Notes under the pieces: model-generated
The model's database searches: none
What the model saw: the letters and a program-made list of their open reading frames with translations, nothing else
What the model was told of the DNA's origin: nothing
In this document: one piece after another, positions 17,580 through 27,575 of the stretch
Numbering within the stretch: position 1 is the first letter of the stretch
Layout of the letters: each line of letters starts with the position of its first letter
NCBI RefSeq assembly: GCF_000317695.1
Contig: NC_019771.1
Location: 620,001-684,000, forward strand
From: Anabaena cylindrica PCC 7122
GTDB lineage: Bacteria; Cyanobacteriota; Cyanobacteriia; Cyanobacteriales; Nostocaceae
DNA: 64,000 nucleotides
Reading direction: 5' to 3'
Translations under genes and position numbers: made by a program

Positions 17580-18788
17580 CTACATGACAGCTACACGGGG
17601 TAGACGATGCTTGAAGCCGCAGAGAATTTCCCAAGAAATGGTATTTAATTGATTAGCCCAATCATCGGCTGTGATTTGTTCTGTTCCCTGTTCTCCTAGT
17701 AGGGTAACTATTTCACCCTCTTGTATATCGGGTATGGAACTGACATCTAACATGATTTGATCCATTGTAATTGTGCCTATTTGTGGTATTCTCTGCCCAC
17801 GAATTAATACCTGCATTTGGTTGGAAAGACTGCGGGGAACTCCGTCTGCATAACCAATACCAACAACGGCAAGACGCATTTCTTTGGGTGCGATAAACTG
17901 ATGACCATAGCTAACACCAGTCCCAGGAGCTATGGTTTTAACCTGAGTGACACGTGCTTTGAGTTGTAAAACTGGTTGTAATTTGATTTTGTCTTGTAAA
18001 TGAGATGCGGGATAGAGTCCGTAAATAGCTAAACCGGCACGCACCATGTCATAGTGTAATTTTGGATCTGCAAGGGTAGCTGCTGAGTTGGCTAAATGCA
18101 AGCTGGGAATTTTGATGCCTTTGGCTTTGATTTGTGGGTTGGCGTAACCTATGGTAGATATCGCTTCCTCAAATCTCCTATGCTGTTCTTGCATGACTGT
18201 AGTATCAGGACTATCAGCTGTTGCTAGGTGAGAATAAATGCTGGCAATATCAAGATGAGGTAATCCTTGTACTAACTGCACAAAATCAGCTGCTTCTTGC
18301 CAATTTGTACCTAATCTCGACATTCCTGTATCTAATTTGATGTGTACAGGTATGGGAAAATTATAATTAATTGCTTCGAGTGTATTAGAAAATATTAAAG
18401 CTTGTTTGGGGTTGCATAGTGTTGGTTGAAGTTGCCAATGAGCGATCGCATGAACTTGTTCTGGTGTATGTGTTGCTCCTAAAATTAAAATCGGAGCTTT
18501 TATTCCACCTTCCCTTAATTGAATTCCTTCGGGAACTGTAGCCACTCCCAAACAACTCGCACCGGCTTCTAGAACTGTTTTCGCAACTGCCACCGCTCCA
18601 TGTCCATAGGCATCAGCTTTTACAACCGCCATCAACTGGGTACTTGGTGATAAAAACCTTACCAACTGCTTAACATTATTAGACAACGCACCTAAATCTA
18701 TTTCTACCCAAGCGCGTTGAGAAAACCAAGCGTAGGTATCACGCTCCTGATTATCAGCAAAACTAGGGGTTTGCTTGCGACTTAACAT
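17580..18788 (-). CDS. alr: Alanine racemase
   Basis: PLP enzyme that interconverts L- and D-alanine for peptidoglycan. The 402-residue protein carries the PLP lysine in AVVKADAYGHGA near residue 58, DTGMSRLG near 150 and the second catalytic tyrosine in GVSYGHQF near 292, and ends in a beta domain with IGTITMDQIMLDV. The N-terminal 25 residues before AWVEIDLGAL are slightly longer than in many homologues. It stands alone between two tRNA genes, both on the same strand. Confidence 0.95.
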   Translation of the reverse strand: MLSRKQTPSFADNQERDTYAWFSQRAWVEIDLGALSNNVKQLVRFLSPSTQLMAVVKADAYGHGAVAVAKTVLEAGASCLGVATVPEGIQLREGGIKAPILILGATHTPEQVHAIAHWQLQPTLCNPKQALIFSNTLEAINYNFPIPVHIKLDTGMSRLGTNWQEAADFVQLVQGLPHLDIASIYSHLATADSPDTTVMQEQHRRFEEAISTIGYANPQIKAKGIKIPSLHLANSAATLADPKLHYDMVRAGLAIYGLYPASHLQDKIKLQPVLQLKARVTQVKTIAPGTGVSYGHQFIAPKEMRLAVVGIGYADGVPRSLSNQMQVLIRGQRIPQIGTITMDQIMLDVSSIPDIQEGEIVTLLGEQGTEQITADDWANQLNTISWEILCGFKHRLPRVAVM

Positions 18789-19059
18789 TGTAATTCACTC
18801 CTCTCACACCACTGCAAAGCTCCCAGACTATCTGATGATTCTGGTTTGCTACCCTCAAAGCCATATCAATTTAATCAGGAAAGTTTACCTTTTATCCGGG
18901 AGTTTATACAAGATGTTGGCAAGTGTTCAGTTTCTATAAATACTGGGGGTTGAGCATTGTTAAACCCCTAATAGGGAAACTGAGGCAACTTAATGATAAA
19001 GTGCGATAGTTGTGCCTGAGATTGGTAGAGTTAGATTACTCTTAATTTAATCTCCAAAA

Positions 19060-19132
<73 letters not shown>

Positions 19133-19254
19133 GTGAAACGCATTTACTATATTACCTTAGTTGTTGATATTTTGTCAAGAAATTGGTTGTTAAATATTTA
19201 ATTTGAAATTAAATGTGAGCTATACCCTTTACTTTATTAGATGTGAGTACTCGT

Positions 19255-19446
19255 CTAAGAAACTTGTATCAGATAAGTCATACAATGACCCATCAAGAAA
19301 TAGACTACTAACATAGCGGCAGCAGCTAGGGCAACCAATGTACCAGCTAACATGAGAGAAAATTCTTTGCTCTGGTAGGCTTTCTCCATCAGGTGCAGCG
19401 ACCAGGCCACCAGCGCCACATCAAAAAGTAAAATAGGAATCAACAT
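19255..19446 (-). CDS. Small two-helix membrane protein of unknown function
   Basis: A 63-residue protein with two hydrophobic helices (about residues 2-19 and 30-52) separated by the polar HLMEKAYQSKEFS. The regular composition and a location away from other reading frames suggest a real gene, and I recall similar short proteins in other cyanobacteria, but no function. It lies between tRNA-Ala and hisF on the same strand. Confidence 0.6.
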   Translation of the reverse strand: MLIPILLFDVALVAWSLHLMEKAYQSKEFSLMLAGTLVALAAAAMLVVYFLMGHCMTYLIQVS

Positions 19447-19545
19447 AGTTCTTAATATTTATTCATACTAGTAGACATAATCTTAACATTGTTTTGGGTA
19501 ACTGTGTCGAACTTGAGTAGAGATGTGGCTAATTTCCATTTAGTA

Positions 19546-20319
19546 TTAGCAGGGTATTCGGACTGGAATGGATCGCTCTTGCAAATAATTCTTAATTTGG
19601 GCTACGCTTAACTGCCCGTAATGTAACAAAGAGGCTAATAATGCGGCTTCTGCTTTACCTGTAGTTAGGGCATCGTGGATATGTTCACAATTTCCTGCAC
19701 CTCCAGAGGCAATGACCGGAATTTCTACAGATTGAGCGATCGCTCGTGTTAACTCTATGTCATAACCAGCTTGAGTACCATCTGCGTCCATACTTGTCAC
19801 CAGCAATTCACCGGCCCCACGTTGTTCCACTTCCTGCGCCCACAGTAAGGCATCTTTGCCAGTATTTTCTCTTCCCCCTCTTACATATACATCCCAGCCG
19901 GGGTTATTGGGGTCAACTCTTCGTCTAGCATCGACGGCAACAACTATACATTGATTACCAAAGCGATCGCTTGCCCGATTAATTAAACTTGGGTCACGGA
20001 CTGCCGCAGAATTAATACTAACCTTGTCAGCTCCGGCTCGTAACAAACCTTTAACATTTTCTAAGGTTTGAATCCCACCCCCCACAGTCAATGGAATAAA
20101 GACCTGTTCAGCAGTCCGGTAAACCACATCAATAATCGTGTCCCGGTCTTCATGAGTTGCCGTAATATCGAGAAACACTAACTCATCAGCACCGGCTTCG
20201 TTATAAACCTTGGCCAGTTCTACCGGATCACCCGCATCCTTCAGATTTACAAAATTAACTCCTTTAACAACTCGTCCCGCCTTGACATCCAAGCAAGGTA
20301 AAATTCTTTTAGATAACAT
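19546..20319 (-). CDS. hisF: Imidazole glycerol phosphate synthase subunit HisF
   Basis: Cyclase subunit of the HisHF complex; it forms the imidazole ring in histidine synthesis. From the ATG at 20319 it is 257 residues, starting MLSKRILPCLDVKAGRVVKG, which contains the conserved catalytic Asp of CLDV. The second catalytic Asp is in DADGTQAGYD (about 180). The TIM barrel shows GGGIQ and SGGAG phosphate loops. An in-frame ATG at 20331 sits directly against the ggagg sequence, too close to be used, so the inner start is preferred. hisH is not adjacent. Confidence 0.95.
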   Translation of the reverse strand: MLSKRILPCLDVKAGRVVKGVNFVNLKDAGDPVELAKVYNEAGADELVFLDITATHEDRDTIIDVVYRTAEQVFIPLTVGGGIQTLENVKGLLRAGADKVSINSAAVRDPSLINRASDRFGNQCIVVAVDARRRVDPNNPGWDVYVRGGRENTGKDALLWAQEVEQRGAGELLVTSMDADGTQAGYDIELTRAIAQSVEIPVIASGGAGNCEHIHDALTTGKAEAALLASLLHYGQLSVAQIKNYLQERSIPVRIPC

Positions 20320-20666
20320 AACGACTTTCATCCTCCTGGTAATTGCCGGAATTTAAATTGTAAAGGTAATTGGCAAATAGGTGACAAGAGGATGAATACA
20401 CTTAAGCTCTTAGAAGATAATGAAGCTAGTCTTCTCATACTGAACAAAGCGCAGCATCTCGCAAGATGCCGCGTTTCACTCCTATATCTATGTAAAGGTT
20501 AATCCAAATTGATTACTAGTAAATTGATAAGCTAGAATAGAAATCCATGCTTTTTGGTGCTGTCACTGTATTTCAACTAACTGCAAATATCCTATACTGG
20601 TTGTACTTCTTGACTGCTGTAACGATTTATCGGTGCTAAACCTCTACTTCTGAATTTCTGAAAATT
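20320..20666. other. Divergent spacer hisF/ruvB with a hairpin
   Basis: The spacer separates divergent genes and should hold both promoters. At 20449-20473 the arms gcagcatct and agatgccgc form a hairpin with loop cgca. No T-run follows, so it may be a repeat or a regulatory structure rather than a terminator. Confidence 0.5.
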
Positions 20667-21770
20667 ATGGCGATAATCTCCTCAAAAAAAAGCGGACAAG
20701 AACCTAATAAAGAACCTCAACAGCCGAGGGAGTCAGCAAAAGTACCTCCCCAGGAAAATAATATATTGCAACCTGAAGCTGCTATTGATGAAGAAGGTAA
20801 ACAAGAAGAGAGTATTCGACCCCAGCGATTTGCAGATTACATTGGTCAAAAAGACTTAAAAGATGTACTAGATATTGCCATTAAAGCTGCTAAGTCTAGG
20901 AGTGAAGTGATGGATCATCTGTTGCTGTATGGTCCTCCTGGCTTGGGTAAAACCACAATGGCGATGATTTTAGCCTCAGAGATGGGAGTAAGTTGTAAAA
21001 TTACCAGCGCCCCAGCATTGGAACGACCAAGGGATATAGTTGGGTTATTGGTGAATCTCAAAGCCGGAGATGTGCTTTTTATTGATGAAATTCATCGCCT
21101 GTCGCGGATGACTGAAGAGATTTTGTATCCAGCGATGGAAGATTATCGCTTAGATATTACCGTGGGTAAGGGTTCCAGCGCCCGGATTAGAAGTATACCA
21201 TTAGTTAAGTTTACCTTAGTGGGGGCGACAACCCGTGTAGGTGCATTAACTTCACCTTTACGCGATCGCTTTGGCTTAGTTCAAAAACTGCGATTTTATG
21301 AAGTTGACGAACTCAGTCAAATTGTTCTCCGCACCGCTGAATTATTAAAAACACCAGTCAACTCGGATGGGGCTACAGAAATTGCCAAACGTTCACGGGG
21401 AACGCCACGGATTGCAAATAGATTATTAAAACGAGTCCGTGATTATGCTGAGGTTAAAACCTGTGGAGAAATCAATGAAAACGTTGCTGCTGAAGCTTTA
21501 CAACTATTCCAAGTAGATCCTTGCGGTTTAGATTGGACAGATAGAAAGATGCTGAGTATGATCATTGAAAACTTCAATGGTGGGCCAGTGGGTTTAGAAA
21601 CCATCGCTGCGGCTACAGGTGAAGACACCCAAACCATTGAAGAAGTTTATGAACCTTATTTAATGCAAATTGGTTATTTAAGCCGCACTCCTCGTGGTCG
21701 AGTTGCCACGCAAGCCGCATATAAACACATGGGATTTAAACCACCCAATGAGCAATTATCATTGCTTTAA
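20667..21770 (+). CDS. ruvB: Holliday junction branch migration helicase RuvB
   Basis: AAA+ motor that drives branch migration with RuvA. The 367-residue protein has a polar N-terminal extension of about 50 residues, common in cyanobacteria. Walker A is GPPGLGKTT, Walker B is LFIDEIHRL, sensor 1 is VGATTR and the arginine finger region is PLRDRFG. The C-terminal winged helix ends in LSRTPRGRVATQAAYKH, the DNA-binding signature. Length is normal. It is followed after 29 bases by a HAD hydrolase, possibly in the same transcript. Confidence 0.97.
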   Translation: MAIISSKKSGQEPNKEPQQPRESAKVPPQENNILQPEAAIDEEGKQEESIRPQRFADYIGQKDLKDVLDIAIKAAKSRSEVMDHLLLYGPPGLGKTTMAMILASEMGVSCKITSAPALERPRDIVGLLVNLKAGDVLFIDEIHRLSRMTEEILYPAMEDYRLDITVGKGSSARIRSIPLVKFTLVGATTRVGALTSPLRDRFGLVQKLRFYEVDELSQIVLRTAELLKTPVNSDGATEIAKRSRGTPRIANRLLKRVRDYAEVKTCGEINENVAAEALQLFQVDPCGLDWTDRKMLSMIIENFNGGPVGLETIAAATGEDTQTIEEVYEPYLMQIGYLSRTPRGRVATQAAYKHMGFKPPNEQLSLL

Positions 21771-21799
21771 TTCCCTGCAAATATCAATTCCCCATTCCC

Positions 21800-22591
21800 A
21801 TGACTCAACAAACAAAAGCAATAGTCGTTTTTGATATAGATGGCGTTATCCGTGATGTTGGTGGTTCTTATCGCCGCGCCTTAGCAGATACCGTGGAGCA
21901 TTTTACCAACCAAGCTTATCGTCCCACACCTGAAGACATTGACAACCTCAAATCTGAAGGAATTTGGAATAACGATTGGGAAGCCTCCCAGGAATTTATT
22001 TACCGTCACTTTGCTACCCAAGGACAAAACCGCGAACAACTGCAATTAGATTATCAAAATATTGTTGCTTATTTTCAAACCCGTTACCGAGGTACAGACC
22101 CGGAAAATTGGAATGGGTACATTTGTAACGAACCTTTATTAGCCCAGCCTAGTTATTTTCAAGAACTCACACAAACGGGCATAGGTTGGGGATTTTTCAG
22201 CGGTGCTACTCGCGGTTCTGCTACTTATGTTTTAGAAAAACGCTTAGGTTTGCAATCTCCTATCTTAATTGCAATGGAAGACGCACCTGGTAAACCTGAC
22301 CCCACAGGACTTTTTGCCACTATTAGCTTATTAGAGAACGGTAGTGATAGAAAACAAACAGTAGTTTATGTAGGTGATACGGTTGCAGATATGTACACCG
22401 TCGAAAAAGCCAGAAATATAGATGATTCTCGCACTTGGCTGGCTGTGGGAGTTTTACCGCCCCATGTACAAGAAACAGCAACGCGACGTGATGCTTATAC
22501 TGAAACATTAATTCAAGCAGGGGCAAATATAGTATTTAGTAATGTGCAGGAACTGACTTACACGCAGATTCAGGAATTGCAAAAGGTATAA
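21800..22591 (+). CDS. HAD-superfamily hydrolase (TIGR01548-like)
   Basis: A 263-residue hydrolase with HAD motif I VVFDIDGVIRD (D at about 12 and 14), motif II FFSGATRGSA near 136, the lysine in PGKPDPTG near 166 and motif III VYVGDTVADMYT near 190. This arrangement fits the IA subfamily TIGR01548, found mostly in cyanobacteria and linked elsewhere to histidine genes. The nearby hisF is suggestive only. The substrate is unknown. The spacer to 22839 shows nothing notable. Confidence 0.8.
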   Translation: MTQQTKAIVVFDIDGVIRDVGGSYRRALADTVEHFTNQAYRPTPEDIDNLKSEGIWNNDWEASQEFIYRHFATQGQNREQLQLDYQNIVAYFQTRYRGTDPENWNGYICNEPLLAQPSYFQELTQTGIGWGFFSGATRGSATYVLEKRLGLQSPILIAMEDAPGKPDPTGLFATISLLENGSDRKQTVVYVGDTVADMYTVEKARNIDDSRTWLAVGVLPPHVQETATRRDAYTETLIQAGANIVFSNVQELTYTQIQELQKV

Positions 22592-22839
22592 TAAATATTA
22601 TAAAATCAGTCAAGCAATGGGTTTAAAATTGATTAGATATCTCCGAACAAAGGATGTAGAGACGTTCCCAATAAAGCATATTTAATCTTCACCATACGTC
22701 TATTACAATTTTGCGCCCATTATTGGGAGATAAATAAAAATATCTGCATTGAAACTGCCTCAAGTTCTCAAAACTCACTTAGTTTTGCAAACTAGCGTTA
22801 GTTGAGGTCTTGAAGCTTTGCTAACGCACACAGTTCGAG

Positions 22840-23940
22840 TTAATCTAAAATAAATTCCTTATGCCATTGTTGAGCAACTTTATCCCAACCAAAAGAATCT
22901 CTGAGAGATAAAGCTTCCTGTCTCAGAGTTTCTTGCTTTTCAGGATTTTTCAACAAGTCTATCACTGCTTCAATAAAAATATTATTAGTTTCCTCGTCTC
23001 CCGCAGGTCCTTTAATTCTAATACCTGATTGGACAGTTTCTTCTAAACCTGCATAAGTTGTGACTACAGGAACACAACCAGCAGCTTGCGCTTTCCAAGC
23101 ACTAATACAGAAAATCTCTGCAATAGTATGGCAAGGATAAACCCAAATACCTGATTTAAATAATTCCTCAACTAACTGCTTGTGTCCAATTCTGCCATGT
23201 TCATAAACATTTTTCTGGTCGAACAGTTCCATTATTTGCTTCTTTTTATCCGGTAATTGGGGAAATCTCTCAATATAAGGTGAATTAATGAGTGCATCAA
23301 CTCCTTGCCAACCATAAAAAATATGCAATTCCACATCCGGTACTTCTTTAAGAACCTTTTCCCATTGCATTAATAAATTTTCAATGCCTCTTGTATAATC
23401 ACTAATCGAAATTAGTCTTTTGGGATTTCTAGTAAGTCCTGTTAAATTGAAATCTTCTAAATTAATCCCATTAGTAGTTAAAAAGATTTTCTCTTCAGGA
23501 ATCCAATCTGGTAGCATAGCTTTATGAAAATTCGACAGCATAAACAGCTTGTCAAAACTTCTTAAAAATTCTGCACGTTGAAATTCTTCTATTTCAGGAA
23601 ATAATTTAGGGTTGTCGTGCATCCAAATAGCAGTTTTTTTAGCCTTTATTTCCATTTTCATTGGTTGTGTCCAAGTACGATGAGCAATAAAAACGTTAAA
23701 ATTATCTTCAGGATTAAATTTATCAACAGATTGATAAACTACACCATTATATTCTCCCTCCATGTTACCGCATCTGTTAAAAACTGTGACTTGATAACCT
23801 AATTTCAAGAGTTCTTGACTTAAGTAAATGATCGCTTCTTCACTTCCTCCAATTCCTTTATTAATAGAAAGAGGAGACCAATCTTCTAGATGAAATGGAA
23901 AATTGGAATAAATTACAATTGAGTTATTGTCCCAATCCAT
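22840..23940 (-). CDS. GT4-type glycosyltransferase
   Basis: A 366-residue enzyme of the GT-B fold. The N-terminal domain begins IVIYSNFPFHLEDW and has GIGGSEEAIIYLSQEL, the nucleotide-sugar glycine loop. The C-terminal domain has KRLISISDYTRG and the acidic donor-binding stretch AEIFCISAWKAQAAGCVPV near 280-298, equivalent to the E-x7-E motif region. No signal peptide is seen. It is the downstream neighbour of another glycosyltransferase, 278 bases away on the same strand. The sugar and acceptor are unknown. Confidence 0.78.
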   Translation of the reverse strand: MDWDNNSIVIYSNFPFHLEDWSPLSINKGIGGSEEAIIYLSQELLKLGYQVTVFNRCGNMEGEYNGVVYQSVDKFNPEDNFNVFIAHRTWTQPMKMEIKAKKTAIWMHDNPKLFPEIEEFQRAEFLRSFDKLFMLSNFHKAMLPDWIPEEKIFLTTNGINLEDFNLTGLTRNPKRLISISDYTRGIENLLMQWEKVLKEVPDVELHIFYGWQGVDALINSPYIERFPQLPDKKKQIMELFDQKNVYEHGRIGHKQLVEELFKSGIWVYPCHTIAEIFCISAWKAQAAGCVPVVTTYAGLEETVQSGIRIKGPAGDEETNNIFIEAVIDLLKNPEKQETLRQEALSLRDSFGWDKVAQQWHKEFILD

Positions 23941-23965
23941 ATTGTTTTATTTCTACAAAAATATT

Positions 23966-24058
23966 CAGGACTTACGCAAAACAGAACGGAAGTAGGGGTA
24001 ATTCATGAATTACCCCTACTCAAGAATCAGGTTTTGAGTTCAATCTTGGGTAAGTCCT
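23966..24058. mobile_element. MITE-like palindromic element, about 93 bp
   Basis: The outer arms are aggactta (23968-23975) and taagtcct (24051-24058). Between them lies a perfect 28-base palindrome, gtaggggtaattca plus its complement (23992-24019). The element sits between two glycosyltransferase genes. It has no coding capacity. The aggacttacgca end is a form I associate with Nostoc miniature elements. Confidence 0.7.
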
Positions 24059-24218
24059 AAAATTGATATTAACAAGATTATATATTAAAACTGAGCTTCT
24101 GATTTAGAAAGATCAATATATAAGTTAGTTTAAATTATTGAATACTTTCGAGGCTGAAATTAATGTCATAATTGATTTTAACTGATATTTTTTGTTGTGA
24201 AACTATCACTATTACTGA

Positions 24219-25499
24219 TTAATTTTTTTGAGCTAAAACAGGCTTACCACCAGATACAGCCTGTTCAACAATATCAACTGCTTGCTTTACTCCCCCGGCT
24301 TTTTTAATTGCTGCTTGCAACCGCAAAGCATTCTTTTTATAAGAATCTTCTGTTAACACCTTGTTAATAGCAGTCCGTAAATTATTAACATTAACTTTCT
24401 TAACAGGTACAGCTTCTCCACATCCTGACCAAACTATACGCGAAGCTACTCCTGGTTGGTCATTGGTTACTGGAATTGCTACCATTGGTACACCATTTAT
24501 TAAACATTCCAATGTGGTATTTAATCCTGCATGGGTAATAGTTAAATCTACCTTTTCTAATAATTGTAATTGCGGTGCATAACGAACTACTAAAGGATTC
24601 CCTGGTATTCCTTGAAGAACTTCAGGATCAGCCGAACCACCCAAAGAAATTACTAATTGTGCATCCAAATCTTGGCAAGCTGTGGCAATTTTTTGGAAAA
24701 CTGGTAATAACCGATTTTGTAAAGTTCCCATTGAAGCATAAATTAAGGGTTGTCCTGTTAATTTATCAAAGGGGAAATCAATTGCTGGTCTTCCTGTAGA
24801 ATCATGATATGGGCCTGTAAAATGAAAACATTGCGGTAAATTATTACGAGGGAACTCAAGTTCAGCCGGTTCTTGGCTAATAATTGCTAGTTTGGAAAAT
24901 AAATCTTCGTCACTGGAGTATGACGGTAAATTCCACTTTTGGCGATACTCTGATATCACCTGACGGACTGGTTTATTAATCCTATTAAATAGTGAATAAC
25001 CTGCTAGATTACGAAGACGCGCCCACCATGCTAGGTTATAGCTCCAGTTTGCAAAATAAGGAGGAATAGTGTCTTCTTGATTAATTACTACCGCACTGCA
25101 TACGGTAATAAAAGGTATTTTGAGTAATTTAGCAATGCTCTCACCCTCAAAGCAAATTTGGTCTACTAATAATGCTTCTACACCATCTTCTTTGGCACTT
25201 TTTGGTGTATCCCGGAGACTCACTTCTGCTCTGAGTGCTACCCCATTCATTGTATATTTAACGGCTGCCATTCCACTTAGTTCTCCCAATTTTGTATAAA
25301 ATTGAGTAGCTTTTTGGGGCGACCATTCGGTTTCTCCGATGACTCGGAAGTTGAAACCAGCAGCTTCTGCTTTCGGTTGAACAAAGGGGGTTCCAAATAA
25401 AGTAATGCGATGACCACGCTTTTGTAATTCGCGTCCTAGAGGTAACATAGTATTTAAGTGACCAGTAGAACCAGGACAGATTAAGCCATAATGAGTCAT
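24219..25499 (-). CDS. GT1 (UGT/CrtX-like) glycosyltransferase
   Basis: A 426-residue GT-B glycosyltransferase related to MGT/UGT enzymes and to zeaxanthin glucosyltransferase CrtX. The N-terminus has the family form LICPGSTGHLNTMLPLGREL, with the catalytic histidine at about 14. The C-terminal domain has PLIYASMGTLQNR near 254 and the donor-binding signature THAGLNTTLECLINGVPMVA near 318-337, then TNDQPGVASRI. These match the H-x-G-x-x-T-x-x-E and D-Q consensus. The acceptor may be a carotenoid or another lipid; context does not decide it. Confidence 0.82.
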   Translation of the reverse strand: MTHYGLICPGSTGHLNTMLPLGRELQKRGHRITLFGTPFVQPKAEAAGFNFRVIGETEWSPQKATQFYTKLGELSGMAAVKYTMNGVALRAEVSLRDTPKSAKEDGVEALLVDQICFEGESIAKLLKIPFITVCSAVVINQEDTIPPYFANWSYNLAWWARLRNLAGYSLFNRINKPVRQVISEYRQKWNLPSYSSDEDLFSKLAIISQEPAELEFPRNNLPQCFHFTGPYHDSTGRPAIDFPFDKLTGQPLIYASMGTLQNRLLPVFQKIATACQDLDAQLVISLGGSADPEVLQGIPGNPLVVRYAPQLQLLEKVDLTITHAGLNTTLECLINGVPMVAIPVTNDQPGVASRIVWSGCGEAVPVKKVNVNNLRTAINKVLTEDSYKKNALRLQAAIKKAGGVKQAVDIVEQAVSGGKPVLAQKN

Positions 25500-25770
25500 A
25501 ATTATTATATTTTCTGGTTAATTACAATGATGTATACCAGAAAAGCGACTCATAGATTCAAAGCATAGGTATTTCCGTTTATAAGTGTTTACTATAATTT
25601 CAAAAACTTATAGCTTGTATCTTTTGGCTACAATACAATCGAGAGCGAGAAAACCCTGCCCTTACGGGTTTGGCGATTAAAAACTATACCGCACTGTTCA
25701 AAAAATTGTTATATATTTAACTAGCGAAAACCTGATGTGGTAAAGATAATTATTAAGGATAGTGCCAATT

Positions 25771-26271
25771 ATGCCTCTAATCAGCCTCATTGCAGCTATT
25801 TCTGAGAATCGGATTTTAGCTGATTCAACAAAGGAACATATTCATGTGGGTATTCCTTGGATTATTCCCACAGATGAACGTCATTTTCAAGAAATTACCT
25901 GGCGGCATCCTGTGATTATGGGTCGGAGAACTTATTCTACTTTTTATCAACCGCTGCCAAATCGTACAAATATAATTGTTACCAGAAATCTTGATTATCA
26001 AGCTCCCGGTTGTGTTATTTTTTATTCACTTTTGGAGGCGGTTGAATGGGCTAAAATGAGTGAAACGGAGGAGATATTTATTGCTGGTGGTGGAGATATT
26101 TATACTGAGGCGATCAAATTTGCGGATAAGCTTTATTTGACAATTGTGGAAGGTAATTTTGAGGGAGATATATATTTTCCTGAGTTTGCAGATTTCGGTA
26201 AAGTAACCAAAGAAGAACATTTGCAGGAAAATGGCTTTAAGTTTAAGTTTGTGGAGATGGAAAGGGTTTAG
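25771..26271 (+). CDS. folA: Dihydrofolate reductase
   Basis: Reduces dihydrofolate to tetrahydrofolate with NADPH. From the ATG at 25771 the protein has 166 residues. Visible motifs are LISLIAAISENRILA at the N-terminus, the active-site PWIIPTDERHFQEIT with the catalytic acidic residue, HPVIMGRRTYSTF, NIIVTRN and FIAGGGDIYTEA (about 108-119). An extra loop, STKEHIHVG, widens the Met20-like region. A GTG at 25762 is in frame but only two bases from the aagga site, so the ATG is preferred. A hairpin (tgcgatgc/gcatcgca, 26289-26306) follows the gene and may act as a terminator. Confidence 0.88.
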   Translation: MPLISLIAAISENRILADSTKEHIHVGIPWIIPTDERHFQEITWRHPVIMGRRTYSTFYQPLPNRTNIIVTRNLDYQAPGCVIFYSLLEAVEWAKMSETEEIFIAGGGDIYTEAIKFADKLYLTIVEGNFEGDIYFPEFADFGKVTKEEHLQENGFKFKFVEMERV

Positions 26272-26455
26272 TTTAAATTTGTTTGGAGTGCGATGCAGGC
26301 ATCGCATTCAGTATGGATAAAACTGTATAGTAGAATACTATCAACAAGAGTTACAGCAGTTTGTGTAGTTAGGAGGTACAAAATCTAAATTGAAACCTAT
26401 ACACAAAGCCAGTTTTACTCCTGACTCCTGACTTCTGCTGTAATAGCAAACTCAT

Positions 26456-27262
26456 TTACTGTAAGTGCAGAAATTTATCCAAGGCTGCTACCATACTGGG
26501 AGGCCAACGACGGATATTTTGCACCCAGTTCATATCTTTATAGCGGCTATCAAGTCCATAAGCTGCTACCCAATTGCTTTCCGCTTCACCTTTTTGTCCA
26601 CTTACCCAGTATGCAGCTGTTAAGGCGGCACGCATATCAGCGAATTTGGGATATTTACGGACTATATTTCGCATTTCCCGGATAGCTTTGTCTATTTGAT
26701 TAGTTTCATATAAAGCTAGGGCATAATTAGCTCTAGCGAAGGCAAAATTGGGAGCGATTTCTGTGGCTTTTTGGTAATCTGCGATCGCACTTTCCCATTT
26801 TCCTAACCCGGTTTTGGCGTTACCCCGATTGTTGTAAGCCATTGCATCGTTAGGGTCTAGCTCTAAAACATGATTATAATCTGCGATCGCTTCTTCCCAT
26901 CTCCCCAAACCTTCTAACGCTGTCCCTCGATTTAAATAAGGGTCTGTGACATTTGGTGCTAATTCTACAGCTTTGTTGTAATCTGTCAGTGCTGCTGCCA
27001 ATTTATTCTGGCTAACGCGGGAATTGCCCCGATTACTCCAAGCACCGGCATTAGTCGGAAACTTTTCAATAATCTCTGTCCAATAGTTTTCAGCGGTAGC
27101 AAAATCACCTTGATTTGTAGCTACAAATGCCTTAGTTGCTAACTCATCCCCTTGTTGTAACTCTTCTTGGGTAGTAATCCCTATTGAGGATTGTGCCATT
27201 ACTGGTGTACTCCAACCAAACACAAGTAACAAACTTAAAAAAATACAGATTAATTTAATCAT
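26456..27262 (-). CDS. Secreted or periplasmic TPR protein
   Basis: A 268-residue protein starting MIKLICIFLSLLLVFG, with a signal peptide cleaved near PVMAQ. It then has about five tetratricopeptide repeats between residues 45 and 215; clear ones are GAWSNRGNSRVSQNKLAAAL, DPYLNRGTALEGLGRWEEAI and AMAYNNRGNAKTGLGKWESAI. TPRs mediate protein contacts. A start at 27289 is also in frame but would put nine polar residues before the signal peptide. It is a single gene; function is unknown. Confidence 0.78.
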   Translation of the reverse strand: MIKLICIFLSLLLVFGWSTPVMAQSSIGITTQEELQQGDELATKAFVATNQGDFATAENYWTEIIEKFPTNAGAWSNRGNSRVSQNKLAAALTDYNKAVELAPNVTDPYLNRGTALEGLGRWEEAIADYNHVLELDPNDAMAYNNRGNAKTGLGKWESAIADYQKATEIAPNFAFARANYALALYETNQIDKAIREMRNIVRKYPKFADMRAALTAAYWVSGQKGEAESNWVAAYGLDSRYKDMNWVQNIRRWPPSMVAALDKFLHLQ

Positions 27263-27299
27263 CGATCGCTCTGTGATGGGCAATAACATTAATCATAAA

Positions 27300-27421
27300 C
27301 AATACCTTGTCCATTTTCGGTAGGTTGGGTTAAGCGACAGCGCAACTCAACGCATTTGTTGGGTTTCATGCTTCAACCCAACCTACAAATCAAGGTTTTT
27401 TTCAACTTGGACAAGGTATTG
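27300..27421. mobile_element. MITE-like element, 122 bp, 14-bp perfect terminal inverted repeats
   Basis: The tips caataccttgtcca (27300-27313) and tggacaaggtattg (27408-27421) are perfect inverted repeats. Inside, gtaggttgggtt and aacccaacctac form a second inverted pair, giving one long hairpin. There is no coding frame. It lies between the divergent TPR and PSRP-3 genes. The remaining spacer to 27575 has no recognised feature except the binding site for PSRP-3. Confidence 0.8.
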
Positions 27422-27575
27422 ATAAAGCATAAATATTCCTTATCGGTTCCATCCTGTTACCGTCCCAAAGGGCTGGTCAATTGGTCAGAGTTTGCGTTAA
27501 AATAAGCCTCGGTGTAGGCCGCCGCAGGCATCGCTAACTTAGTAAGTAATAGCCGGATTTTTCCCGGAGGTGTAA

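Noticed and set aside
18783..18800. actcctctcacac upstream of alr as a Yfr1 core
   Set aside because: Two extra bases break the core, and it lies at the alr start region without terminal hairpin.
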